From positions 40,369-104,368 of the forward strand of contig CAMLML010000002.1 of NCBI GenBank assembly GCA_946481095.1: 64,000 nt of DNA, given 5' to 3'. Below are positions 43,914-53,724 of this stretch, piece after piece. Each line of letters starts with the position of its first letter. Within the stretch, counting starts at the first letter, position 1. The position numbers were made by a program, and so were the translations under genes. The notes under the pieces were generated by a model. That model ran no database searches and had not been told where the DNA came from. It saw only the letters and a list, made by a program, of their open reading frames with translations. Origin of the DNA: an uncultured Cellvibrio sp. (lineage in GTDB: Bacteria > Pseudomonadota > Gammaproteobacteria > Pseudomonadales > Cellvibrionaceae).

Positions 43914-45890
43914 ATGCCAGAGACACAACAATTTAAAGATCACCTGCGCGAAGCAAAATTGTTTCGCAATCGATTGGTGGTAGTCGGTGTGGTAATACTT
44001 TTGATGGCTGCGGTATTAATTTATCGTTACTACGATTTGCAAATTTTAAATTATCAGGATTACTCCACCCAATCGGATCGCAATCGTGTTCATGTTCAAC
44101 CAGTACCACCCACTCGTGGTTTGATATTGGATAAAAACGGTATATTGCTGGCAGATAACAAAGCGAGTTTCACTTTATCCATCACTATTTCCGATCCAGC
44201 CGTGCTGGAGCAAACATTAGCGTTGCTTGAAACCCTGATTGAGATTACACCGGGAGATTTAGGCAAATTTTATAAATTAAAAAAACAACAGCGCCATTCA
44301 CTTGATCCCATTCCCTTGCGTTACAAACTGACTGAAGAAGAGATTGCCAATATTGCTGTTAATCAACATTTGTTGGATGGCGTTGAAGTTAATGCTGAAT
44401 TGGTACGCAATTATCCAAAAGGTGAATTGTTCGCACAGGTGATTGGTTATACCAGCCGCATTAATGAAAAAGAATTGGATTCGTTTACTGAAGATCAATT
44501 ACGCCGTTATTCCGGTACCCATGCCATTGGTAAAGTCGGTATTGAAAAAAGTTACGAAGATGTATTGTTGGGTGATGTGGGCAGTCAAAATGTTGAAACC
44601 AATGCGCGTGGACGGGTGATGCGAATTCTGGATAAAACAGATCCCAAACAAGGTCTGGATGTTCGTTTGCATCTGGATTCACGGTTACAAGAAACAGCAG
44701 TGGCTGCACTGCGTGGTCGTCGCGGGGCAGTAGTAGCATTGGATGTAAAAACGGGCGGCGTTTTGGCTGCAGTGAGCAATCCAAGTTTTGATCCCAATTT
44801 ATTTGTCACGGGTATCAGTTATCGTGATTACAAAAATTTAAACGAAGATATAGATACACCTTTATTAAATCGTTTTCTGCAAGGGCAGTATCCTCCTGGT
44901 TCCACCATTAAACCTATGATGGGACTCGCCGGGTTGCATTATGGATTCACCACTCCGGAAAAAACGATTAGCGATCCCGGAATATATCGGTTGCCAAATG
45001 TTGAACGCCCTTGGCGTGATCACAACTATGACAAAGGCGGGCATGGTCGTGTCGATTTGAAACGTGCGATTGCAGAATCTTGCGATATTTATTTTTACGA
45101 TTTGGGAAATCGCATGGGTATAGATCGCATCAGTGAATTTGGAAAACATTTTGGTTTGGGTGTAAAAACTGAAATTGATATTCCCAGTGAGCGTGCAGCA
45201 ATTTGGCCATCGCGAGAATGGAAACGTGCAACCAAAGGCCAGCCCTGGTATCCGGGTGATACAGTGAATTTATCAATCGGTCAAGGTTATGCATTGGTGA
45301 CGCCATTACAGTTGGCTGTGATGACGGCAACTTTGGCGAATCGTGGAATTCGCTATCAACCGCAATTGGTATCAACAATTGGTAATCAAAAAATTCCACC
45401 TAAAATTCTTGATCGAATAGAAGTGAATGAAAAACATTGGGACGCCATTTTTGATGGCTCGGCAGAAGTCATGCGGGAAGGTGGACGCGGTACCGGGCGT
45501 AGCTTGGTAAAACATGCCGATTATAAAATGGCTGGGAAATCCGGAACTGCACAAGTCATCAGTATCGCAGCCAATGTAAAATACAATGCAGAATTATTGC
45601 GTGAACGTCAGTGGGATCATGCCTGGTTTGTTGCTTTTGCTCCTTTGGATGATCCACAAATAGCAGTCGCGGTTATTGTTGAAAATGGTGGTCATGGTGG
45701 ATCTGATGCTGGCCCGGTGGTACGTTATGTGTTCGATGCTTATTTAAAAGGATATTATTTGAAACCTGGCGAATTTGTTCCACCTGTTGGATATCATCCG
45801 CAGGCGATTATTGATCGCGCCAATGAATGGATTCATCAGCAGCAAACAGCCAACAATTCATTAACTTCTGCTCAGGGAAAATTACCATGA
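43914..45890 (+). CDS. mrdA: Penicillin-binding protein 2 (elongation transpeptidase)
   Basis: 658 residues. Inner-membrane class B PBP of the rod complex: an N-terminal anchor (about 22-42), a periplasmic dimerisation region, then the transpeptidase. Active-site motifs: SxxK in PPGSTIKPMMG, SxN region as ESCDIYFYD, and KSGTA in MAGKSGTAQV. It cross-links lateral wall peptidoglycan with RodA. Its stop overlaps the mrdB start (ATGA). Part of the mrdA-mrdB-mltB-rlpA-dacA cluster. Confidence 0.97.
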   Translation: MPETQQFKDHLREAKLFRNRLVVVGVVILLMAAVLIYRYYDLQILNYQDYSTQSDRNRVHVQPVPPTRGLILDKNGILLADNKASFTLSITISDPAVLEQTLALLETLIEITPGDLGKFYKLKKQQRHSLDPIPLRYKLTEEEIANIAVNQHLLDGVEVNAELVRNYPKGELFAQVIGYTSRINEKELDSFTEDQLRRYSGTHAIGKVGIEKSYEDVLLGDVGSQNVETNARGRVMRILDKTDPKQGLDVRLHLDSRLQETAVAALRGRRGAVVALDVKTGGVLAAVSNPSFDPNLFVTGISYRDYKNLNEDIDTPLLNRFLQGQYPPGSTIKPMMGLAGLHYGFTTPEKTISDPGIYRLPNVERPWRDHNYDKGGHGRVDLKRAIAESCDIYFYDLGNRMGIDRISEFGKHFGLGVKTEIDIPSERAAIWPSREWKRATKGQPWYPGDTVNLSIGQGYALVTPLQLAVMTATLANRGIRYQPQLVSTIGNQKIPPKILDRIEVNEKHWDAIFDGSAEVMREGGRGTGRSLVKHADYKMAGKSGTAQVISIAANVKYNAELLRERQWDHAWFVAFAPLDDPQIAVAVIVENGGHGGSDAGPVVRYVFDAYLKGYYLKPGEFVPPVGYHPQAIIDRANEWIHQQQTANNSLTSAQGKLP

Positions 45891-47041
45891 GTCGCCAGGA
45901 TTTTTTACGTCGCATGCCTGAAGCGGAAGAGAGCTTTCGTCGTCGTGATCGATTGGCGCAACGCCTGCATCTGGATTTTTTTCTGTTATTACTATTATTT
46001 GCCTTAACGTCTATTGGGTTAACGGTTCTTTATAGTGCGAGTGGTCATAATCTTGCCAGTGTTGAAAAACAGGGAACATTTTTTGTAATTGCTTATATAG
46101 TGATGTTGGTTGTCGCACAAATCCCTGTCGATTTTTTACGTCGCAGTGCTGCAATTGCTTACGTGGGTGGTTTGACTTTATTGCTGGCCGTGATGTTATT
46201 TGGTGATATTTCCATGGGCGCGCAGCGCTGGTTACAAATTGGCGGCTTTCGATTTCAACCCTCGGAAATTATGAAATTGGCCATGCCGATTACGATAGCG
46301 GCTTTTTTGTCAGCCACAGAATTACCTCCGCGATTTAAACAAGTGATGATTTCTGTCGCGCTAATTTTATTACCCGTCATTATTATTATGGAACAGCCGG
46401 ATTTGGGAACCGCTATTCTGGTTTTGGTTTCGGGAATTGTCATTTTATTTTTTGCAGGTTTACCCTGGTTGTATATCGTGATCGCATTTTTTGCTTTTAT
46501 CGCGAGTCTTTACCCCATCTGGCATTATGTTTTGCATGATTACCAGCGTCAGCGAGTGTTGACTATGTTGGATCCATCGCAAGATCCACTGGGAACCGGT
46601 TGGAATATTATTCAATCCAAAACTGCAATAGGTTCAGGTGGTTTATCCGGTAAGGGATGGATGCAGGGCACTCAGTCCCGGTTGGATTTTTTACCGGAAG
46701 GTCACACAGATTTTATTATTGCCGTATTAAGTGAAGAGTTTGGTTTGTTTGGTGTGCTTTTACTTTTATCCGTTTATTTATTGGTTGTGATTCGTGGCAT
46801 GATGATCGCAATCAATTCGCAAAATACCTTCAGTCGTTTGTTGGCCGCAGGTATCAGCACAACTTTTTTTGTCTATGTATTTGTGAATATGGGAATGGTG
46901 TCCGGTATGTTGCCAGTTGTTGGTGTACCTTTACCCCTCATAAGTCAGGGTGGTACTGCGATAGTGGCACTTTTTGCCGGTTTTGGTATGTTGATGGCTA
47001 TCAGTACTGAAAAGAAACGTGTGATGATGAAAGAAATTTAA
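45887..47041 (+). CDS. mrdB: RodA peptidoglycan glycosyltransferase
   Basis: 384 residues, SEDS family, about ten membrane helices. It polymerises lipid II together with PBP2. Motifs: GDISMGAQRWLQIGGFRFQPSE, EQPDLGTAIL, IQSKTAIGSGGLSGKGW, TDFIIAVLSEEFG and VGVPLPLISQGGTA. I choose the ATG at 45887, which overlaps the mrdA stop (ATGA). Confidence 0.97.
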   Translation: MSRQDFLRRMPEAEESFRRRDRLAQRLHLDFFLLLLLFALTSIGLTVLYSASGHNLASVEKQGTFFVIAYIVMLVVAQIPVDFLRRSAAIAYVGGLTLLLAVMLFGDISMGAQRWLQIGGFRFQPSEIMKLAMPITIAAFLSATELPPRFKQVMISVALILLPVIIIMEQPDLGTAILVLVSGIVILFFAGLPWLYIVIAFFAFIASLYPIWHYVLHDYQRQRVLTMLDPSQDPLGTGWNIIQSKTAIGSGGLSGKGWMQGTQSRLDFLPEGHTDFIIAVLSEEFGLFGVLLLLSVYLLVVIRGMMIAINSQNTFSRLLAAGISTTFFVYVFVNMGMVSGMLPVVGVPLPLISQGGTAIVALFAGFGMLMAISTEKKRVMMKEI

Positions 47042-47050
47042 GGTAGCGTT

Positions 47051-48049
47051 ATGTATCGTTTGATTGGAATTTTATTGATAGCGGTTGGTTTGCCGGTTGC
47101 AGCTGATTACTCACAGCAAGCCGAAGCCAAAATATTTATGGACGAAATGATCAGCAAACATCAATTTGCAAAAGCGGATCTCTTGACGTGGATGCAATCA
47201 GCAGAAAAAAAACAAAATATTCTGGATGCCATTGCGCGCCCGGCCGAGAAGGCCAAACCCTGGAGAGATTATCGCCCTATTTTTATCCAGCCACAAAGGG
47301 TCAGCGGTGGCGTTGAATTTTGGCAAGTGCATCAGAACACTCTGGTCGCCGCTGAAAAAAAATATGGTGTTGAATCTGAAATTATTGTGGCCATTATTGG
47401 TGTTGAAACCGGTTTCGGTAAAAATATGGGTGCTCATAGGGTGATAGATGCCTTAACCACACTGGCATTTGATTATCCACCACGATCACCTTTTTTTCGT
47501 TCGGAATTGGAAAATTATTTACTGCTAACCCGCGAACAAAAAAAAGATCCATTGGCGTTTAAAGGTTCTTATGCTGGCGCCATGGGATATGGACAATTTA
47601 TGCCTTCCAGTTATCGTAACTGGGCAGTGGATTTTGATGGCGATGGATTTAAAGACATCTGGAATAATCCCGCCGATGCAATCGGCAGTGTTGCCAATTA
47701 TTTTAAAGCCCATGGTTGGAAGCACAAAAATGCAGTGGTAATTCCGGCTGAGTTCACTGGTGATAAAACCAAATTATTATTCAATCAAATTCAACCGGTT
47801 AAAACCACCTACAAAGAATGGAAAAAACTGGGTTTGAAAGCCAAACAAAAAACATCTTACACTCTGCCCTTGTTGCCGATTGAATTTGATGGCGCAGAGG
47901 GATTGGAATATTGGTTTGGTTTGCATAACTTTTATGTGATCACGCGTTACAATCGCAGTCCTATGTATGCCATGGCGGTGTATCAGTTAAGTCAGGAAAT
48001 TAAATCTGCGAAATATCTGGCAGATAAAAAAGCAAAAACAGGAAAATAA
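47051..48049 (+). CDS. mltB: Lytic murein transglycosylase B
   Basis: 332 residues with a short signal peptide (LIGILLIAVGLPVAA). Soluble or membrane-bound form of MltB, cleaving the MurNAc-GlcNAc bond with 1,6-anhydro product. The catalytic Glu lies in IIGVETGFGKN; GAMGYGQFMPSSYRNWAVDFDGDG is the family signature. No lipobox is seen, unlike Escherichia coli MltB. It follows mrdB by 9 bp and rlpA begins directly after its stop. Confidence 0.93.
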   Translation: MYRLIGILLIAVGLPVAADYSQQAEAKIFMDEMISKHQFAKADLLTWMQSAEKKQNILDAIARPAEKAKPWRDYRPIFIQPQRVSGGVEFWQVHQNTLVAAEKKYGVESEIIVAIIGVETGFGKNMGAHRVIDALTTLAFDYPPRSPFFRSELENYLLLTREQKKDPLAFKGSYAGAMGYGQFMPSSYRNWAVDFDGDGFKDIWNNPADAIGSVANYFKAHGWKHKNAVVIPAEFTGDKTKLLFNQIQPVKTTYKEWKKLGLKAKQKTSYTLPLLPIEFDGAEGLEYWFGLHNFYVITRYNRSPMYAMAVYQLSQEIKSAKYLADKKAKTGK

Positions 48050-48937
48050 ATGAATTTGATTCCGGATCAGTTAAGCAAAGTTATTTGTATTGTGTTAATC
48101 GCTATTGTAACTGGCTGTGATACTGTTCCTGAAAAACCGGTTTCCGATTCAGATGTTGAATCGGATTCAGACAAAATCCAAAAAGGTCGTTATGCACAGG
48201 ACAAAGATAATGGCCCGATGCAAGATGTAGATCTCTCCCATATTCCCGATGCGGTACCGAGAAAAGAAACCAGAACTATAGCAGGCAATAAAGATCCCTA
48301 TACGATTCTTGGTAAAACTTATCACCTGATTAAAGATGAATCTTCTTACAAAGAAAGAGGATACGCCAGTTGGTACGGACAAAAATTTAACGGATACAAA
48401 ACATCGAACGGCGAAATTTATGATATGTACGCTATGACGGCTGCACACAAAACTTTGCCTATTCCTTCTTATGTGAGAGTCACCAATGTAGCTAATGGTA
48501 AAACGGTTGTTGTCAGGGTGAATGATCGGGGGCCGTTTCATGAAGGACGTGTAATAGATTTAAGTTATGCCGCTGCACAACGTATCGGTATTCATAAACA
48601 TGGAACAGGATTGGTTGATGTTGAAATTGTATTGCCGAACGATGGGCCTGCAATACCTCGTCGCGCTGAAGCACCGATTAATTCCACTGAAACCCGATTG
48701 CCGGACAATACCTATTTACAAATTGCAGCATTTTCCACATTGGATGCCGCCAGAGATTATTCAGCTGCACTGGCCACAAAAATGACTTTTATACCTGTAA
48801 TTCATTCTGATTTGGCCCCCAAAGAAATACACAGGGTGCGTATAGGTCCGTTTAAAACCACACAGGCATTACAGGCTGCGCGCGATCAATTGGCTAAACT
48901 CAATTTGTTTGATGTGCACCCGGTGTATTTAAAATAA
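48050..48937 (+). CDS. rlpA: RlpA septal ring lytic transglycosylase (lipoprotein)
   Basis: 295 residues. Lipobox IVTGC, then a double-psi beta-barrel (RGYASWYGQKFNGYKTSNGE, RVNDRGPFHEGRVIDLSYAAA) and a C-terminal SPOR domain (YLQIAAFSTLDAARDY ... RVRIGPFKTTQALQAARDQL). In Pseudomonas aeruginosa RlpA cuts naked glycan strands at the septum, with SPOR binding denuded glycan. It begins immediately after mltB. Confidence 0.96.
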   Translation: MNLIPDQLSKVICIVLIAIVTGCDTVPEKPVSDSDVESDSDKIQKGRYAQDKDNGPMQDVDLSHIPDAVPRKETRTIAGNKDPYTILGKTYHLIKDESSYKERGYASWYGQKFNGYKTSNGEIYDMYAMTAAHKTLPIPSYVRVTNVANGKTVVVRVNDRGPFHEGRVIDLSYAAAQRIGIHKHGTGLVDVEIVLPNDGPAIPRRAEAPINSTETRLPDNTYLQIAAFSTLDAARDYSAALATKMTFIPVIHSDLAPKEIHRVRIGPFKTTQALQAARDQLAKLNLFDVHPVYLK

Positions 48938-48973
48938 TGTTGTAAATTTGAAATATTTTTTAGTAAAGGTGAA

Positions 48974-50230
48974 ATGGTTGTTATGAAAAAAATAGTTGTT
49001 TTGGGTTTATTAACACTTGGGTTTTCATCCTGGGGGTTGGCGCAACAAAATTCGTTGCCATCTCCAAATAACACACTGCCCACGCCATCCGCTACCAGTG
49101 CGCAACCTGCTGTGCAAACACAACAATTAGCTATACCGACACCACCGGATGTTGCTGCAAAATCCTGGATATTGGTTGATGCAGCAACTGGCAATATTAT
49201 TGCTGAAAAAAATGCCGATATTCACGCTTATCCTGCAAGTCTAACCAAAATGATGACCAGTTATTTAGCGATTGATGCCATAGAAAAAGGCAAAATCGCT
49301 GAAGAGGATTTGGTGACCATTAGTGTGAAAGCCTGGCGTATGGCGAACTCAACCGGTTCCGCCAGTTTTATTCGCGAAGGGACACAGGTATCGGTTATTG
49401 ATTTGTTGCGTGGAGTGATTATTCAATCGGGTAATGATGCTTCAGTTGCGATTGCGGAATATGTTGCAGGAAATGAAGATGCTTTCGTCGATATGATGAA
49501 TAAAAAAGCATTGGAATTGGGAATGAGCAATACCCGTTATCATAACTCGCATGGTCTGGATGATGACCTTGCTCCCGATCAACTCTATACCACTGCAAAA
49601 GATCAGGCGATTTTGGCGCGTGCCATTATTTATGATCATGCGCGTCATTATCCTATTTATGCTGAGAAAAATTTTACCTACAACAATATTCGCCAGGGCA
49701 ATCGCAATTTGCTTTTGTATCGTGATGAAACGGTAGATGGCCTTAAAACCGGACACACCAGCAAAGCAGGCTATAATCTGGTTGCTTCTGCAAAACGTGA
49801 TGGCATGCGATTAATTTCAGTTGTGCTGGGCACAGCGAGTGAAAAAGTACGCGCAGCCGAAACCGAAAAGTTGTTGGCATATGGTTTCCGATATTTCCAA
49901 ACTCTCAATTTGTATAAAGCAGGGCAGGAGATGTCAACACAACGTGTTTGGGCCGGAACAACCGATCAGATTACTATCGGTTTGCCCAAAGATATTACCT
50001 TGACTTTACCTAAAGGCAGTGACGCTTTTTTAAAAGCCAGTATGCATATTAATGAAATTATCAAAGCGCCGATTACACATGGGCAGGAGCTGGGTAATTT
50101 AACGGTGGAATTAAATGGAAAATTAATAGTGAATACTCCTTTGGTTGCATTACATGCTGTAGAAGAAGCAGGTTTCTTTGCGCGATTGTGGGATAACATC
50201 AAATTATTTTTTAAAAATTTATTTAGTTGA
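48974..50230 (+). CDS. dacA: D-alanyl-D-alanine carboxypeptidase (PBP5 type)
   Basis: 418 residues. A signal peptide (KKIVVLGLLTLGFSSWGLA) and a C-terminal amphipathic anchor (WDNIKLFFKNLFS). Serine active-site motifs: SLTK in YPASLTKMM, SGN in IQSGNDASVA, and KTG in GLKTGHTSKAG. It trims the terminal D-Ala of peptidoglycan. The ATG at 48974 lies 4 nt after AAGG, the one at 48983 13 nt after; either may be used. Elsewhere ybeD-lipB-lipA follows dacA; here they are 8 kb away and reversed. Confidence 0.96.
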   Translation: MVVMKKIVVLGLLTLGFSSWGLAQQNSLPSPNNTLPTPSATSAQPAVQTQQLAIPTPPDVAAKSWILVDAATGNIIAEKNADIHAYPASLTKMMTSYLAIDAIEKGKIAEEDLVTISVKAWRMANSTGSASFIREGTQVSVIDLLRGVIIQSGNDASVAIAEYVAGNEDAFVDMMNKKALELGMSNTRYHNSHGLDDDLAPDQLYTTAKDQAILARAIIYDHARHYPIYAEKNFTYNNIRQGNRNLLLYRDETVDGLKTGHTSKAGYNLVASAKRDGMRLISVVLGTASEKVRAAETEKLLAYGFRYFQTLNLYKAGQEMSTQRVWAGTTDQITIGLPKDITLTLPKGSDAFLKASMHINEIIKAPITHGQELGNLTVELNGKLIVNTPLVALHAVEEAGFFARLWDNIKLFFKNLFS

Positions 50231-50235
50231 AAACA

Positions 50236-50378
50236 CCCTCTCCCATCAAGGGAGAGGGAACAGATTGACGATATAAAATAAATGTTTTTGTAATTTGAAA
50301 AAATTGATGAGTTTACGAATTTACGAATTTACGAAAATGTTGAATGAGGCTGGTTCCCTCTCCCCTCGTGGGAGAGGG
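50236..50378. repeat. Paired CCCTCTCCC/GGGAGAGGG palindromes with an octamer repeat between
   Basis: Two near-identical hairpins at 50236-50258 and 50356-50378 enclose three tandem copies of TTTACGAA (50312-50335). Same family as 42984-43021 and 58453-58598. Confidence 0.75.
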
Positions 50379-50418
50379 CAGGGGGAGAGGGGGCAGCGGT
50401 CTTTAATAGGTATACATC

Positions 50419-51408
50419 ATGAAAAAAATTCGTTGGGGAATTATCAGCACTGCCAATATCGGTGTCGCTAAAGTTATTCCTGCCATACAAAAATCCAAAC
50501 ATAATCAGGTAGTCGCTATTGCTTCGCGTGATATAAGTTCTGCCAAAGCTGCCGCTGAAAAATTATCAATTGAAAAAGCATATGGCAGTTATGAGGCTCT
50601 TCTGGCTGATACGGAAATAGATGCTATTTATAATCCATTGCCTAATCATTTACATATTCCTTATTCAATGGCAGTGGTTGAAGCCGGTAAACATTTGCTT
50701 TGCGAAAAGCCCTTGGGATTGGACGCAAAAGATATATTGCCATTACTGACACTCGCCGAAAAAAATCCGCAGATAAAAATTATGGAAGCATTTATGTATC
50801 GCTTCCATCCTCAATGGCAAAAAACCAAAGAGTGGGTTGATGCAGATGTAATTGGAAAGTTGCGTAGCATTCAAACCCATTTTTACTACAATAACCGGGA
50901 CATGGATAATATTCGTAATCGTGCTGAATGGGGCGGTGGTGCATTGTTGGATATAGGTTGTTATCCCATCTCGGTTGCACGTTATTTATATGCTCGTGAA
51001 CCACAGCGTGTATTTGCTCAAATCGTTCCCTGGACAGGTTATGAGGTGGATTGTTTGCTGACAGGCATAATGGATTTTACAGACGCGATTGCGAGTTTTA
51101 CTGTCGCCACCAAAATTGAAAATGGACAAATGGTTCTGGTATCGGGTGAAAAAGGTAGCATTCAAATAAATTGGCCCTTTAACCCCGAACCAGCCGATGC
51201 ACAAACGGTGTTATTGCGACGAGACAAAAAATTGGAGCTGGTGGAATTGAATCCTGCTGATCAATACAGTGAAATGGCAGATGCTTTCGCACTGAGTATT
51301 TTAAATAACACTCGGGTTCCCACGCCATTAACCGATGCATTAGCCAATATGCGAGTAATTGATGCTATGTTTGAAAGTGCGAAAAAACAGGAGTGGATAG
51401 CAATTTGA
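50419..51408 (+). CDS. Gfo/Idh/MocA-family NAD(P)-dependent oxidoreductase
   Basis: 329 residues. The Rossmann start is WGIISTANIGVAKVIPAI; AIYNPLPNHLHIPYSMAVVEAGKHLLCEKPLG contains the conserved EKP, and GGGALLDIGCYPISVARYL is the C-terminal domain signature. Members oxidise or reduce sugars and cyclitols with NAD(P). The substrate is not readable. It precedes, with 90 bp between, a DUF3857 gene that is probably unrelated. Confidence 0.9.
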   Translation: MKKIRWGIISTANIGVAKVIPAIQKSKHNQVVAIASRDISSAKAAAEKLSIEKAYGSYEALLADTEIDAIYNPLPNHLHIPYSMAVVEAGKHLLCEKPLGLDAKDILPLLTLAEKNPQIKIMEAFMYRFHPQWQKTKEWVDADVIGKLRSIQTHFYYNNRDMDNIRNRAEWGGGALLDIGCYPISVARYLYAREPQRVFAQIVPWTGYEVDCLLTGIMDFTDAIASFTVATKIENGQMVLVSGEKGSIQINWPFNPEPADAQTVLLRRDKKLELVELNPADQYSEMADAFALSILNNTRVPTPLTDALANMRVIDAMFESAKKQEWIAI

Positions 51409-51498
51409 TTGAATTGGCAGGCAATCTCTTGTGGCTGCTGGCAGCAGGTATTTTCACTGCTGCACAACTGCCCCTACACAACTGGCAAGAAACTATTT

Positions 51499-53724
51499 AT
51501 GAATAAATATTTGATCCCGCAGATTGTTATTGCTTTCCTGATTGCTCTTTTGGGGGCAACTTTTACATTAGCCGATGAAATAAAAAAATCAGAGCGAATT
51601 GCACCCTCTTTATCAAAATTGGCAAAAGCTAAAATTGATGATCAATCCGAAGCTGAAGTTTTGCTGCGTAAAACTCGTGTAGTTCTGGACGAAAAAAATT
51701 ATAGCCAGATTAATTCCTATGTTGCTGTGTATATTAATAGCGATGAAGCAGCGCGTGATTACAGCCAAATCAGTATTGGCTTTAATAGTTTTTATGAAAT
51801 CATCGGGCTGGATTTTGCAAGGGTTCGCACAGCGGATGGAAAAATTCACAGTATTCAACCTGACGCAACCCAAATACAAAGCCCGGCGGATGAAAATTTT
51901 TATCATGATCAAAAAGAATTGTTATTTTCTTTGCCTAATGTTCGCAAGGGTTCAATTATCGAGTTTCAATACACTGCCACTGAAATTAAAAAAATAATGC
52001 CGGAAACCTGGTTTGACAGTTTTAGTTTTAACTGGTGGGAAGGTAGAGCAGCAGGCCAGGGAAGCAGGGCTGATAAGGTGCTGTTGTCAGAATTGGAAAT
52101 TTATTTACCTGATAGTAAGCCATTGTATTTTAATGATACTGAAAAATTCGGTGTGAAATTTAGTCAGTTGAAGAAAAAAAATAACAAGTTATATCGATGG
52201 CAGATAAAAAATCTACCAGCAGTTGAATTACAGGAATATATGCAACGTGATTATAGTTATGCCGCTTATGTTCGTGCGGGTACGGAAAAGAATTGGGCAT
52301 CAGTTGCACACTGGGCAGATCAGCTAATTTCTCCGCATTTGAAAATGGATGAAAAAATGCAGTTATTGGTGAACGACATTAATACAAAATCCAAAACCCC
52401 TGAAGACAAAGTGAAAGCCGTTTACCAATTGATGCAAGACAAGATTCGCTACGTGTTTGCTCACGTTGGCCGTGGTGGTTATGAGCCACATGATGCGGCC
52501 GAGGTGTTAAAAAATGGTTATGGTGATTGTAAAGATCAAACTGTTTTTGCAGTGACTCTATTGCGTGCTCTGGGCGTTGATGCCAATCCTGCATTAATTG
52601 CGACACGTAGCCGGGGTGTTCCGGACATGACAATTCCAGCAGTAACATTTGATCACATGATTGTGCATATTCCTGAGCAAAACGGACTAAAAGAAATCTG
52701 GATGGATACTACAGGCGATGCCAATCTGTATCCAGGTTTTTCCGTTGGCATTGAGGATCAACCGGCATTGGTTGTCAATCAAAAAACCGATGCTATTCGT
52801 ACCCTGCCAGCAGTAGCAGCCAAAGATCACAATGTGGATTTTAAACTGGTATTTGACAAAATATCCGGGCGCAATATTGAAGCGAGTTTCGACATTCATT
52901 TCACTGGTATGTATGAACAACGCTTACGTAGTATGTGGCAATACACGCCTGATCGTGAAAAATATTTTCATGATTTTATAAAAAATCTATATTCATCTGC
53001 CGACGTTATTCAGCTGCAAGCAAATAATGCTGACAGTTTATGGGAAGGTTTTTATTTAAAAGGACGGCTCAAGTTCAGTAATGCTTGGGGCGGCGAACAG
53101 AAACCTTTGGAATACGGTTTTAATATTACCCAATTGATCAATATATTTGCCGATTTGCGCAATCTGGATAAACCTGAAAACCGTAAACAGAATTTTGTAT
53201 TGAATCCTGGATATAGTATTAATTCAGCGATTACTTTTACTCCACCTGATACTCACTATAAGTTGCAACTCAAGGTGCAGGGGCAAAATAGTGAAAATGC
53301 TTACTTTAGTCTCGGTCAATCAGGCACAGAAATTAAGCAAGGGTTTCAGATAAAACAAACATTGGTGATGAAACCGGTGAATATCAGTGTAAAAAATTAT
53401 GTGGATTATTATCAACACATACAGGAATTACTGGATACACCGGACTGGAATTTAAGTTATGTATATGACAGTTTTGATGCGGAACTTGCAGCAGTTAAAA
53501 AATCAGGCAAATCAACACAGGAGCAGCAACTGGCGCTGGTTCGGTTACACATTAAAAACGGTCAATACTCTACAGCTTTAAAAATAGCAGAGGAGACAAT
53601 TATTGCTGCGCCTGCTTCAGGTGAAGCTTATTATTTGCTGGGTTTGGCCCAGGGATACAATGATTTATTGTCTGAATCGGATAAATCATTTCATAAAGCT
53701 GAAATATTGGGTTACAGCCCATGA
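51499..53724 (+). CDS. DUF3857/transglutaminase exported protein with a TPR tail
   Basis: 741 residues with a signal peptide (PQIVIAFLIALLGATFTLA). DUF3857 region first, then the transglutaminase core with Cys344 (GYGDCKDQT), His386 (TFDHMIVHI) and Asp403 (WMDTTGD), a beta-rich middle and a C-terminal TPR-like repeat (SGEAYYLLGLAQGYNDLLSESDKSF). It overlaps the next TPR lipoprotein gene by ATGA, so they are coupled. The other family member in the window (2286-4187) lacks the TPR tail. The start at 51499 gives the signal peptide; 51409 is the frame's first codon but adds 30 odd residues. Confidence 0.85.
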   Translation: MNKYLIPQIVIAFLIALLGATFTLADEIKKSERIAPSLSKLAKAKIDDQSEAEVLLRKTRVVLDEKNYSQINSYVAVYINSDEAARDYSQISIGFNSFYEIIGLDFARVRTADGKIHSIQPDATQIQSPADENFYHDQKELLFSLPNVRKGSIIEFQYTATEIKKIMPETWFDSFSFNWWEGRAAGQGSRADKVLLSELEIYLPDSKPLYFNDTEKFGVKFSQLKKKNNKLYRWQIKNLPAVELQEYMQRDYSYAAYVRAGTEKNWASVAHWADQLISPHLKMDEKMQLLVNDINTKSKTPEDKVKAVYQLMQDKIRYVFAHVGRGGYEPHDAAEVLKNGYGDCKDQTVFAVTLLRALGVDANPALIATRSRGVPDMTIPAVTFDHMIVHIPEQNGLKEIWMDTTGDANLYPGFSVGIEDQPALVVNQKTDAIRTLPAVAAKDHNVDFKLVFDKISGRNIEASFDIHFTGMYEQRLRSMWQYTPDREKYFHDFIKNLYSSADVIQLQANNADSLWEGFYLKGRLKFSNAWGGEQKPLEYGFNITQLINIFADLRNLDKPENRKQNFVLNPGYSINSAITFTPPDTHYKLQLKVQGQNSENAYFSLGQSGTEIKQGFQIKQTLVMKPVNISVKNYVDYYQHIQELLDTPDWNLSYVYDSFDAELAAVKKSGKSTQEQQLALVRLHIKNGQYSTALKIAEETIIAAPASGEAYYLLGLAQGYNDLLSESDKSFHKAEILGYSP

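Noticed and set aside
50236..50378. Repeated palindromes that could suggest a CRISPR array
   Set aside because: Only two units, different spacing, no unique equal-length spacers and no cas genes.
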